A DNA stretch of 64,000 nt from contig NC_065572.1 in assembly GCF_937616625.2 (NCBI RefSeq), positions 55,043,653-55,107,652 of the forward strand, read 5' to 3'. The stretch is from Mercurialis annua. Its lineage: Eukaryota; Streptophyta; Magnoliopsida; Malpighiales; Euphorbiaceae. The translations under genes and the position numbers were made by a program. This document shows positions 34,211-44,091 of the stretch, one piece after another. Positions within the stretch are counted from its first letter, which is position 1; every line of letters starts with the position of its first letter. The notes below the pieces were generated by a model that made no database searches, was not told the origin of the DNA, and saw only the letters and a list, made by a program, of their open reading frames with translations.

Positions 34211-34794
34211 AATAAGAACCTGAATATACGCTTCTAAATAGAATTCTTTATTTGTCACTGTGTATTACACTCATTTGAAGATTCTATGGGACAAGTTGTT
34301 GAATATGAGATCTTTACCACTTAGTATGCATTAACCTAAGCATAATTATGGTACCTTGTGTACTATGAAGACTAATTAGTCAAATGAACATGTTATTAAG
34401 TGTGTTAGAGGTTTGAATGATTTTTTTTAGTTGTTAAAACAAAACTCTTGATGATAGAACCCCTTCCAACAATCAATAAAGCTTTTGCTATGATAATTCA
34501 ATATGAAAGGCAATTATCTATAGCAACTTTTGTAACAAACTGTCAATGCTTCAAATCTATTGTTTTGCATAGAGATACAGAAGAAGAAATATGTGTTAAA
34601 TATCATTATAATCGAAAATTAGTAATAAAAATAGAATAAGGAGTTATGCTTCGGCTGTCTGACCCATACCTGAATTTTAACAGTTCGTTTTTCTTTAAGC
34701 TTTTTCATAAGATAGTATGAAAATATCTCACGTAATACCAAAACAAATTATTTCCATTTTTGACACAAAATTAAACATAAAGTATAATACTTAA
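34211..34794. other. Non-coding DNA
   Basis: No recognised gene. A plus-strand stretch near 34448-34640 reads like MIEPLPTINKAFAMIIQYERQ, which resembles the Gag-like domain of Ty1/copia-type proteins (LPSINQVYSMLLQEERQ pattern). It is too short to call a gene, but it may be a relic of a copia gag. Confidence 0.35.
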
Positions 34795-36920
34795 ATTTCT
34801 TTTGATGAATAAGAATATATTAAAAGCCACAATGCGTGGCGAAAACAAAGTCAAAAGCTTATGCCAAAATAGGCTACAAAAGCTAAGAAATAAAAATACT
34901 CTCAGGGTATCTATACAAATCTATGCCCGAGTAAACAAAGGAAGGATAAATACTCATGTAAAAGAAACCTGCATTGATAAAACTCCGGAAAATAACATCT
35001 TATGTAGAACAATCCTTATGCTGCAAAAAAATTCTATTACGACTTCCAAATTTCCCAAATAAAAATGATCCAAATATTTTACCAACGTTTAAAACAACCA
35101 CCATACGGAACAATATCAATCCATTGCAGAAATAAAAACTTCTTCAAGAGAATAAGGCAACGCCCAAGCTAAACCCAACTTTTGAAACATCACATACCAA
35201 ATTTTCCTTGCAAAAAGATGTGTTCTCGAGTTCCATTCACCGCAAAGAGAACAATTCATATTACCGTCTCTAATAAATCCTTGAGAATTGAGAAAAAATA
35301 AAGATGGTAAGCTTTTATGTAAGGTCATCCAAAAGAAAAACTTAACTCTCAGTGGAACCTCCGATTTTCATTACTTATCAAAAAGAGCAGACCTATTATT
35401 AACCATAGGAGCTAAACTGTTATGAGCAAACAGTGTTGACCTGATGAGAGTTGAGGCTGAAGCAGCTGAGAAACCTTTGCTTCCATGCTTCCAGATAATG
35501 TCGTCTTCACCAACAATAGAAGCAGAACTAGCAGTCCCAACTTGGAGAAGAAACAACAGCAGCTCTTCAAATTGAGCTGTTTCGTTCAGCCTCAGACGTC
35601 TACGCTAATGCCGCCCCGAAGTCATTACAGTGCTGACAGTAGCTTGCTTCATGTTTGAAAGCTGAAATAAGCGAGGGAAACTCAAAACCAATGAACCATT
35701 CCCAGACCAATCATTGTGCCAAAGTGAAATCGATTCTCCATTACTAATAATAAAACCCACATTTGACAAGAAAATCTGCCAAACAAAAGAGTCCAAAGAG
35801 CAAGTACGCCTAATACCTTTCCAAATAAACGATAAATGATTGGAATTACCGCTCAAACGATTATTCCAATTGGTAAAGGACGATCAAGAAGAGATCATTC
35901 TAAACCATAAAGAATTACAATTTTAAGAGCATAATTTCCAAAGCCATTTAAGTAATAGACTTTGATCTCTAACCTTCAGACTGCAAACACCAAGGCCTCC
36001 ATCTCAAAAGTCACGGCATATAGCATTCCAAGAGATTTTACAAAAGACTCTAGAATTAGTCTCCCCTTTCCATAAAAATCTCCTCATATAGAACTCAAGC
36101 TCAGATTGAACGCTAACAGGCATAGCAAGAATGGACATGAAATAAATAGGCAAGCTGTAGAGAACTGATTTCAGCAATACTAACCTTCCTGCAGGCGAAA
36201 GCATATTACCCTTTAAAGCGATAGTTTTGATTTGAATCTTTGAATAACAGGGTCCCAAGTGGAGATTGGAGTCCTACGCACAGTCAAAGGTAAAGCGAGA
36301 TATTATATAGGAAAGATTCAATACGACAACCCACAATATCCATAGCTAAAGCCAAATCAGAGTACGAGACGTGGATACCAAGCAAAGAGCTTTTATGGAA
36401 GTTAATTTTCAAATCGGAAATTAACTCAAAGCAACGAAGGATACGAGTTAAAGTGCGCAGTTGCACTAAATTGAAAGGCATGAAAAGGATAGTATCATCC
36501 GCAAATTAAAAAACTGAAACCGGATCAAACATATCTGAGTGAGTAAACCCTGTAATAAGACCTATCTCTGTTGCTTTTTGCAAAATGCTTTTTCAAGTCT
36601 TCTGTAGCGAGCACAAAAAGATAAGGGGATATCAGATCTCCTTGACGAACTCCTATTTTTAATGGGAAACTTTCTAAAGAACTTCCATTCACAAGAATTG
36701 AAGAGAAGGCAGAAGATAAGCAAGTAGACATCCACTGAATCCATATTTCAGGAAAAGACATAACTCGCATAAAATTCAACATGTAATTCCAATCAAGACT
36801 ATCAAACGCCTTATGGAAATCCAACTTCAAAATAAGAAGCCCGTCATTCTTTCTTTTTGCAAAGTGAATTAATTTGTTGGCAATCATAGCACAATCCATG
36901 ATACTTGTACCTTTAATAAA

Positions 36921-37983
36921 GGCTTAATACATCATTTGACCCCTAAACTATACCATTTTATTCTCTGCGACCTCTAAACTAATTTCGTATTCTTTTGGAC
37001 CTCTTAACTCTTTTTTTTGTTCTATTTAACCCCTCATTCGGAATGTGCACACCACGCGCGATGACGTGGATAAAATTGCTGACATGGCTTTGCTGACATG
37101 GGGTTAAATAGAATAATAAAAGTAGTTAAGAGGTCCAATGAAACATTAAAATAGTTTAGAGGTCATAGGAAATAAAAAGGTAAGGTTAGAGGTCAAAAAA
37201 TATATTAAGTCTAAATATTTTTTTTAATTTAAAATAAAAAATGATGTACTTTACATATTATTTGAAAAAATCATTTAAGGCTTTAAAAGTCATGAAATTT
37301 AGCGTGTTTTCCAATTTTAACACAAATTTTAAAAATTCAGAATTGATTTGAAAAGTTTGAAATTGTAAAAAATTAAAAGCTGGTGTATTAAAATTTTTAT
37401 AATTGGAAATTCGTGAAATACACTAAAAATTATAATTTTTTAAAAAAATCAGTCTTTTTTTTAATATTATCACAGTATAGTAAATTTATATATTTTATAA
37501 TATCGTTAAACAGACAAAACTTCTTTTATCATTATTGAAATGTAAACAAATATTTACATGTACAAGAAGTTATATTATGTAATTATTTGACTAAATTTCA
37601 ATATTTTTTTATTTTTCTAGAAGATTAAATGGATAAAAGTTAAATAATTGTATTTTTGAGAAGGTTAATGGGTAAAAATTAAAAGTTTGAAGGCGCAATA
37701 GGAAAATAAAATAAGTTCAGGCGTCAAATAGAACAAAATAGTGTAGTTCGGGGGTTCAATCGAACAAGTTATGCATTTTAATTATCCTTCACGCGCTTCA
37801 AGGCGTTTGAAAACACGCGTTTTTGCCACGTTGGATGAAAAAGGTCAGACCGGAAAAAAATTACAATTGACGGGTTAAATAGAACAAAAAATAAAGTTAA
37901 GAGGTCCAATAGAATATCAAATTAGTTTAAGAGTCTCAGAGAATAAAAGTGTATAGTTTAGGGGTCAAATGATGTATTAAGCC
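36921..37983. mobile_element. Mutator-like non-autonomous element (1063 bp) in LINE-2
   Basis: Ends GGCTTAATACATCATTTGAC and the complement of GTCAAATGATGTATTAAGCC; inverted similarity continues for over 100 bp (CCCCTAAACTATA, GGACCTCTTAACT). Perfect 9-bp flanking repeats TTTAATAAA at 36912-36920 and 37984-37992 interrupt the LINE RT motif AFIKG; removing one repeat restores the LINE frame. A third terminal-like block (GGTCAAAAAATATATTAAGTC, near 37190-37211) makes the left 290 bp look like a smaller element on its own. Non-coding. Confidence 0.9.
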
Positions 37984-38435
37984 TTTAATAAAAGCGTGCT
38001 GATGATCAGAGATCATAGAAGGAAGTAGAGAGGCTAATCTGATAGAGAGACACTTCGAAAGAAACTTGTAATTATGGTTTACCAAACTGATGGGGCGATA
38101 ATCCTGAATATTAAAGGAACCAGGGACCTTCGGGATTAAAACAATAAAGGAAGAATTTGATCCCTGAGGTAATGAAGTAGAAATCTGAAAAGAGTTAAAA
38201 GTAAATCAAAGATATATTGTTTAATGAACGGCCAAACACGCTTATAAAAATAGCAATTGAACCCATCTGAACCAGGGGCCTTGTTCTCACCACAAGAACA
38301 AAGAGCTGAAAATATCTCTGCTTCGTCAAAACATATAATAAACTCGTAGCTTGGGATGAAAATAGATGTTTAAAAACAAGGCTAGAAATATTATTAGGAA
38401 TGATATGAGGCTTATCGTAAAGAGAAGAAAAGAAT

Positions 38436-38648
38436 TGATAGATTCGGTTATATTACAAATAGAGTTTTACATAGAATCAGACTAAAAGTACATGTGCAAG
38501 GTTTATGTGTTTAGGTAGTATGTCAGGGTGTCCGATCTCCCGTGTGAATATGAGATCCATCTATTAATAGGCGAGCGTGTATCCCTTGCTTTTCTTAGTC
38601 GATGTGGGTTTCTGCGTGACACAAGTGCTTTATGGGCTTATTCCATCA
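38436..38648. mobile_element. Short solo LTR (213 bp) in LINE-2
   Basis: Starts TGATAGATTC and ends GCTTATTCCATCA. Flanking 5-mers AGAAT (38431-38435) and AAAAT (38649-38653) match at four of five. Taking it out joins the LINE RT as KIRLF-FSSLYDKP. Its right end (CGATGTGGGTTTCTG...GCTTATTCCATCA) matches the solo LTR at 6231-6507, so both belong to one family. Confidence 0.75.
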
Positions 38649-39192
38649 AAAATAATCTAATCTTATGTCTAATCTCTGTCGGCTCAGAGAATGTAACATG
38701 ACCAACCCTAACTGCAGATATAAGATTGTTCTTGTAATGCATCGAAGCCATGTTGTGGAAGAATTTATAATTCTTATCCCCTTTAATACACCACTTTAAT
38801 CTTGATTTCTGAATCCATAAACTCTTCACATTTTTCTCATCTCTTCATAAATCACCTTTCACCTCAGCATAATGACTCGTTTCTGCATCAGAGAGAGGCC
38901 GCACATCAGCTGCAATATCCAGCCTAGAGACTTCAGCGGCGAGGTCTAAAATCTTCTTGTTTTGGTCATCAAAAACATTAGTATTCCAAGAACGAATCTT
39001 AGACCTTAGCTCCTTCAGTTTTTGGGTTAAAGACGTAGAAGAATCTAAAGCAGTAAATGACAACCAAGAGCTGGAAATAAGGGAACTGAACTCAGAATGA
39101 TCCCATCAAGCGTCAACCGAACGAAATGGCTTAGGACCCCAGTCAATTTTGACATCCGATTGAATCAGAATTGGAACTTGATAAAATAAAAG

Positions 39193-39493
39193 GGGTATTG
39201 TCATAAAAATTTACCAATTTTACACGTTTTCTCAATTTAATCACGTTCTCTAAAACTTCTCATAAAAATACACCAACTTTCATTTTTTTTTCCAAATTCA
39301 TACACGGTGTTGACATGGCACTCATTCATTGGTGCAATTTGCTGAGGTGTAAGTCATTTTTAACCAATGAATGAATGACACGTCAGCACCGTGTATGAAT
39401 TTGGAAAAAAATGAAAGTGTAGTTTTATAAAAAGTTTTAAAGAGCGTGATTAAATTGAGAAAACGTGTAAAGTTGGTGAATTTTTATGACATT
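39193..39493. mobile_element. Mutator-like MITE in LINE-2 (about 301 bp)
   Basis: Near-palindromic. Left GGGTATTGTCATAAAAATT and right AATTTTTATGACATT, with inner TTTTACACGTTTTCTCAATTT and its complement, as in the 662-969 family. Flanking 9-mers AAATAAAAG and AAATAAGAA match at seven of nine. Removing it rejoins LINE endonuclease sequence at LS-VPIL. Confidence 0.75.
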
Positions 39494-40485
39494 AAATAAG
39501 AAAAACCATCAGGCAATACTGATAAGGAAAGGGACCTCCAAGTATTAGCTGCAAAAACCGAAACAAGGCATCTATCTATTCTCGATCTAGAGTGAAAATT
39601 TCTCCAAGTGAAGGAACAGCCTTGAAGAGGAAGATCAATTAATTCCGACACATTAAGAAATTCACGAAGAGCTAACATGGAAGCCAAGAACCCAACACAG
39701 TTAAGACGTTCTTCTGGAATCCAAATATCATTGAAATCACCGCTAACAAAAACCATACCATGAAAAACAATAAGGGGCATCAATTCAGCCCACACAGATA
39801 GCCTTTCTGAAGCCAAATTACAGGCGCAAATAAGAATATGTCGTATTGTGTATGAAGTATAGGTGAAATCCAAACAAATCCAACAAGTACCTTTGGAAAC
39901 GGAAACATTATGCAAAAGCACCGAATTCCATATAATTAACAATCCATCAGAGGCTCCGACCGAAGGAACCCAATCGAAACCATTATCAAGATTCGGCCAA
40001 AGTTTTCGAACAAGAAAAGCGTCAAGAAGTTATTTTTTGGATTCCACCAAACCAAGAAAAGAAAGCTTGTACTTACTCACCAAACTACGGATGAAACATT
40101 GCTTTCGATGATTAAGTAAACCACCTTTGCAATTTCACGAAATAAAGTTTAAAGGCATCGACATAAAAAAAAATACAGTTACCTTGATAAAAAGAATCTT
40201 AAGATTTTTGGTTCTCCAAATCTTGTTCCAAATTCTTGAGAAGTTGGTTCAAAGCAACAACTTTAGAGTCATGGTTAAAGAAACCCAAAGAATGCCCCAT
40301 GTCCCAAATTTCCAGAGCTTCCTCGAATGAACCTGCTGCCGCTTTCTCCCTTGCCGAAAGAATAAGCTTGTTAATATTTTCGACATCTGCTGCAGAGGTC
40401 TCAAAGTATGGAGAAACAGATGAGGATTACGATCTGAAAACAAATTACATGTGGGAGAAATAAACTTCATATGGTCCTAGATTTC

Positions 40486-40542
40486 GCAGACGAAGAGTTA
40501 CCGTTGTTCAATGGAGGGTGACAACGGTAACTTTTCGTCTGC
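40486..40542. repeat. Hairpin 1: 23-bp inverted repeat
   Basis: GCAGACGAAGAGTTACCGTT and onwards pairs with the downstream AACGGTAACTTTTCGTCTGC; one mismatch and a loop of about 10 bases. It ends directly where hairpin 2 starts. Confidence 0.8.
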
Positions 40543-40623
40543 AAAAATTTACAAATTTATATGGATATTACTTTTAGTTATGAATTTATTGAAAGTAATA
40601 TCCATATAAATTTGTAAATTTTT
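40543..40623. repeat. Hairpin 2: perfect inverted repeat with arms of about 32 bp
   Basis: The arms start AAAAATTTACAAATTTATAT and end ATATAAATTTGTAAATTTTT, perfectly complementary including the GGATATTACTTT / AAAGTAATATCC part, with a loop of about 16 bases (TAGTTATGAATTTATT). Perfect pairing suggests recent origin or selection; it could also be the core of a foldback element. Confidence 0.85.
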
Positions 40624-41081
40624 ATTCTCTTTTTATCATCGGAAAGAAAAAACGCTTGCGAGAAGCATTAAGTTTACAATCTTAATCGGTTGATGTACAT
40701 TATCTATATCAGTTGACCTTAACTCATCGGTTCTTTTAATTCTTTTTGAAAAAAAATAATAATTCATAACTAATTAAAATTGTTTGTCAAAAGAAAATTA
40801 TATATATAATGAATCTATATGTAAGCATAAGTTAATTAAATAAAAAGAAGAAAAATATTGAAACGATGTGGGGTGATGAAGACCAACTTGAGAGTGGACC
40901 TGAGCTTTACTCGTATTGACCAAATGAAGCTATTATTACCTATTGCTACATGAAACGTGGCAATGGTAGTTTTCTCATACCTGCATCCTGCATGTGTGCT
41001 GCTGCTTCAGCCCCACTGATGTGTCTCTTTATTCTTTTCTTTTTTTCATTTTTAACAAATTAGTTCAAAAATAAGTATCTA
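40624..41081. other. Non-coding DNA
   Basis: No gene or repeat recognised. Mixed composition with AT-rich ends. Confidence 0.5.
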
Positions 41082-41094
41082 ATTATAAAATTAT

Positions 41095-41202
41095 TATGCC
41101 AATGTGGACCTAGCTTGGATGGCTAAGGCACCTCTAAATGCATCAAAAGGTTGTGAGTTTGAAGAGTCGATTACCATTTTTGATGAAAAAAAATAAAAAA
41201 AA
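41095..41202 (+). mobile_element. tRNA-derived SINE (108 bp)
   Basis: The head GGACCTAGCTTGGATGGCTAAGG resembles a tRNA A box (TAGCTTGGATGGC), and GGTTGTGAGTTTGAAGAGTC about 35 bp on resembles a B box. The element ends in an A-rich tail (AAAAAAAATAAAAAAAAA). Perfect 13-bp flanking repeats ATTATAAAATTAT lie at 41082-41094 and 41203-41215, typical of LINE-mobilised SINEs. RNA polymerase III would transcribe an active copy. Confidence 0.85.
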
Positions 41203-41215
41203 ATTATAAAATTAT

Positions 41216-42215
41216 CGAAACACTGACAAATCCTTAATTAGTTTGATGAACTCTATAATATTTTATTTTATAGTATTTCAAATTAATGTATTTCAAAATT
41301 AATATTCGTAATTATATGACTGAGTAATATTCTACTTAAACCAAAATAAAATAATTTCCAACTATAATTTAGAGGCTAGTATGATGTAATAGGGTATTGA
41401 AATAAAAAATTATTATAAAGAAAAATAAAGAATCTTAAAACTATTATTTTTAATATTATTAACTTAATTATTGAATAAATAAGTTGCTTCTTAAAACCAG
41501 TGATAAGTAAATAAATTATATACATTAAAAAAGTCTAATTATTTTTTAAAAATATTTGCGTATTTTATCAATTTCGATAAATTTTTAAATTTTTATAAAT
41601 ATGTTTAATCTGAATTTTTTTTTTGCAAATTGTGAACAAAATTTTGAATTTTATTTTTTAAAAATTTTATTTTATGTTTTTTTATCAATTGCTACCAGAC
41701 TTTTAGATTAACTCTTTTTTAAAATTAGAAAAAAAAATTAAAATTAGTCGTAATTGATAAAAGACGTAAAAATTTAAATTTTAGCTGCAATTGCAAAAAA
41801 AATTAATTGATATAATTAAAAAAAATTAAAAAATTTATTCGTAACTAATAAAAAATATAAAAAATTAAATTTAGAGTAAATTATGCTGAGCATAAATAAC
41901 AGTTTGATACTCTTTATTTCAAAATACTATTTAATGGCCTCTTAATTTCTATTACGTTAACTATTTGGCTTATCCGTTAATTTCGACACTTGCTTTCAAA
42001 CGATTTGGTACCCCACCTTTAATTTTGTGAACTATTTAATCCTTCATTTTAAATTTTGTTAAACGATACGGTACCTTACTTTTAAATAATTTGGTACCTC
42101 GGTTTCAATTCCGTTAAATAATTTGGTCCCCTAAATTAATAGAAGAGTCTCTCAGTTAATAAAATTTAAAACTGAAAAATTATTAAACAGATCTTTAAAA
42201 TAAAAATAACAACTG
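41216..42215. other. AT-rich non-coding DNA
   Basis: No gene recognised. Around 41880-42130 the word TTTGGTACC and variants recur three times in lightly repetitive sequence, perhaps an old inverted-repeat element, but I could not define ends. Confidence 0.4.
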
Positions 42216-42477
42216 CTCCATCTGTTCCCTTTTAATTATCATTTTTTGAAGTTTGTTTCCTTCCAAAATATTTGTTAATTATTAATTTAAGTGACAAATT
42301 ATAATTTTTTTTCATTGTTGTCCTTTAATTTAATTAGTGGAGTAAAGATAGCATTTATTAACATGTGAATTTTTAGTATATCAATGTAAGGTTATTTAGT
42401 CATTTACATAAAATATTATGACTTTTTAAATATGTGTCTTTTATTAAAAATGGACAAATAAAAGGGAATAAAGGAAG
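42216..42477. mobile_element. Stowaway-like MITE (about 262 bp)
   Basis: Left CTCCATCTGTTCCCTTTTAA, right complement CTTCCTTTATTCCCTTTTAT; inner TTATCATTTTT and its partner AAAAATGGACAAAT. Likely TA duplication on the right only. Diverged copy. Confidence 0.5.
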
Positions 42478-42664
42478 TATTAATTACTCCTTTCATTTTT
42501 GTTTAGTTGTCCATTTAATAAAATAATTTATCTATATTTAACTGTTCATTTAGATTTTTAAGATGATTTTTATCTTTAGTTTTTAAATTTATGCATCCGC
42601 AATAAATGACTTTATATTTTAGTTTAAAAAGCATTTAGTGACTAATAAGCTGGCTATATTAGTA

Positions 42665-43043
42665 CTCCTTCCGTTCACAAAAGATAGGCTTGTTTCTATT
42701 TTATGCGTCCTAAATTATAGGCTTATTTCTATTTTAGAAAGTAGTTAACTATACAAATATCTAAAATACCCTTCATTGAATTAGCTTTAGTCAACTAAAT
42801 TAAATTGATAATGACATTGATAACAACAATAATTAATATTTTTTGGTAGTTTTAATATTAAAAAAAATTGTATGTATTTTTTAAATGATTTTGAATTGTC
42901 AATTAAAAAAACACATTAAAAAAATGAATACATTAATTATTTAATAAAATATTATAGAAAATTTGTTTTATTTTAATTAAATATATTAATTTTTTTAATA
43001 TGTATGTAAATGAAATAAGTTTATTTTTTGTAGACGGAGGGAG
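42665..43043. mobile_element. Stowaway-like MITE (379 bp)
   Basis: Ends CTCCTTCCGTTCACAAAAGA and the complement of CTACAAAAAA-type sequence finishing ACGGAGGGAG, flanked by TA on both sides (42663-42664, 43044-43045). CTCCCTCCGT ends with TA duplications define Stowaway elements of the Tc1/mariner group. A half copy lies at about 17267-17340. Confidence 0.75.
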
Positions 43044-43088
43044 TATTTTTTTCTTATAAGTTAAGAAAGAAATACTATTTTTTTTGAG

Positions 43089-43683
43089 TGATAACTTGTG
43101 ATCTCGAATTGTATTCAGCTCCGACGGACACTTCAAGGCCTTACCTACAAAGTACAAAACAACCGTGAGAAGGGTGCCGGAAGGGGATTCCGGCAAACCA
43201 CTCCGACGGTCTAGTTAGTAACGGTTTTAGTGAGAGAAAGAATAAGAAGTGAAAGGTGGTTAAGAGTTTTTGAGAGAGAAAGAGAATTAACCTTTTTACC
43301 TATTTTCCTTTTGCCTTTTATACTAATATCTTTGTTTCTCTTTGTCTGGACCGACAGGTCTGACTTCATTCTCTTTGTCTGTGCAGCTGTTTTGTCTGGA
43401 ATGTCAGAGTACGTTCTGACAGATTTGTCCCGTGTGTTCGGAGTGGTTGTGCTCGGTGACTACCAGGATATGCTCGTTTTTAGGTTGTCGCTCTGATCGG
43501 TTTGTGATGTTGGTTTGTTCCGGTTTATCCTTATTAGTTGTGTTTGGTGTGCTTCGGTGAGTCCGAGATGTGTTGTGAGTCGCCCCTGGTGTGCTCTGTT
43601 TGTTATGTTTGACCTATCTCGGTGGGTCCGAGATGTGCTGTGGATTGGCCTTTGTTGTTCTCGGTCCATTTATATGTTTATCA
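43089..43683 (-). repeat. Tat-3 3' LTR
   Basis: 595 bp, plus-strand ends TGATAA and TTATCA (perfect 6-bp inverted ends). Flanked outside by TTGAG. A minus-strand TATA box TATAAAAGG lies at 43314-43322. Differences from the other LTR include T/G near base 10, A/G in TACTAATATC, C/A and A/G in GTCTGGACC, and T/C in TTGTTGTT. Confidence 0.95.
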
Positions 43684-43697
43684 CAAGTCCCCCCCGG
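43684..43697 (-). other. Tat-3 polypurine tract region
   Basis: On the minus strand CCGGGGGGGACTTG lies directly before the TG of the 3' LTR. The seven-G purine run is the likely plus-strand primer, though it is separated from the LTR by ACTTG. Confidence 0.6.
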
Positions 43698-43810
43698 CGT
43701 GTTGGATATTTATGTCCAAGGAATTTATGCCCCACTAGCACATTTATTGATGTGTCCTTTGGTTTTGGTGCGTTTTTTGAGGTGACTCTTCAGTTGCCCT
43801 TGTTCGGTTT

Positions 43811-43818
43811 CTATAAAA
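43811..43818 (+). promoter_or_regulatory. TATA box of the antisense gene
   Basis: CTATAAAAAC in plus orientation, 130 bp inside the LTR edge and 275 bp before the start codon of the antisense gene. The downstream pyrimidine-rich leader is consistent with a plant polymerase II promoter. Inferred from sequence only. Confidence 0.5.
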
Positions 43819-43943
43819 ACCTTTCTTTGTTTATTTGCTTATTTTCTTTCCTCTTGTTTTTCTTTTGCTCTCTCCTTTGTCTCACCTGTTCTTTTGCTTT
43901 TCTTGTTGTTCTTATTGTTCTTCCTTTTCTTCAAGATATAATC

Positions 43944-44084
43944 GTAAGTTTTCCCATTTTTGTTCCTTTTGATCTGTTTTTAATTTGTGTCTTTGTTTGT
44001 CCTTGTTTTTGCTTATTTGTTTGTTGATCTTGTATACTTAGGGTTTATTTCTTTTGATTAGTTGTTTTTCTTTTTGGCCTTTAG
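43944..44084 (+). other. Likely leader intron of the antisense gene
   Basis: Donor ATC/GTAAGTTTT and acceptor TTTGGCCTTTAG/TG frame 141 bp of T-rich sequence just before the start codon at 44092. The donor matches the GTAAGT consensus. Splicing is inferred. Confidence 0.45.
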
Positions 44085-44091
44085 TGAATAA

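Larger units (their letters stand above)
35116..40130 (-). pseudogene. LINE-2 ORF2 remains: endonuclease, reverse transcriptase, zf-RVT
   Basis: Minus strand from 40130: endonuclease start with NHRKQCFIRSLVSKYKLSF, then FVSGDFNDIW, LPLQGCSFTWRNFHSRSRID. After the insertion at 39493-39193 comes VPIL and DWGPKPFRSVDA. RT starts with SLWIQKSRLKWCIKGDKNYK, is split at KIR/FFSSLYDKP by a solo LTR and again at AFIK by the 1.06-kb element, then LLILKLDFHKAFDSLDW, GVRQGDLISPYLFVLA and NFHKSSLLG. The catalytic FADD lies in a broken stretch near 36500 (translation FADDTILF across a stop). The zf-RVT end has NCSLCGEWNSRTHLFA. Many stops and shifts; inactive. Confidence 0.88.
34795..40480 (-). mobile_element. 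Nearly full-length but decayed LINE (LINE-2) with nested insertions
   Basis: Minus-strand L1-type LINE. The 3' end is near 34795, where TTTCTTTTGATGAATAAG matches the 3' end of LINE-1 (TTTTTTTTTGATGAATGAA). The 5' part reaches the start of the endonuclease near 40130 and possibly ORF1-derived sequence to 40470. Three later insertions split it: 36921-37983 (9-bp duplication), 38436-38648 (5-bp) and 39193-39493 (9-bp). It retains more endonuclease than LINE-1 and represents a different copy of the same general lineage. Confidence 0.85.

Noticed and set aside
41095..41202. Possible tRNA gene
   Set aside because: A- and B-box-like words are present but there is no cloverleaf or acceptor stem, and the poly(A) tail with 13-bp duplication shows it is a SINE.
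43230..44027. Open frames in and beyond the Tat-3 LTRs, including one of 170 codons
   Set aside because: T-rich LTR and leader sequence gives hydrophobic translations; the copies in both LTRs are identical because the LTRs are. The second crosses the LTR edge and the likely leader intron.
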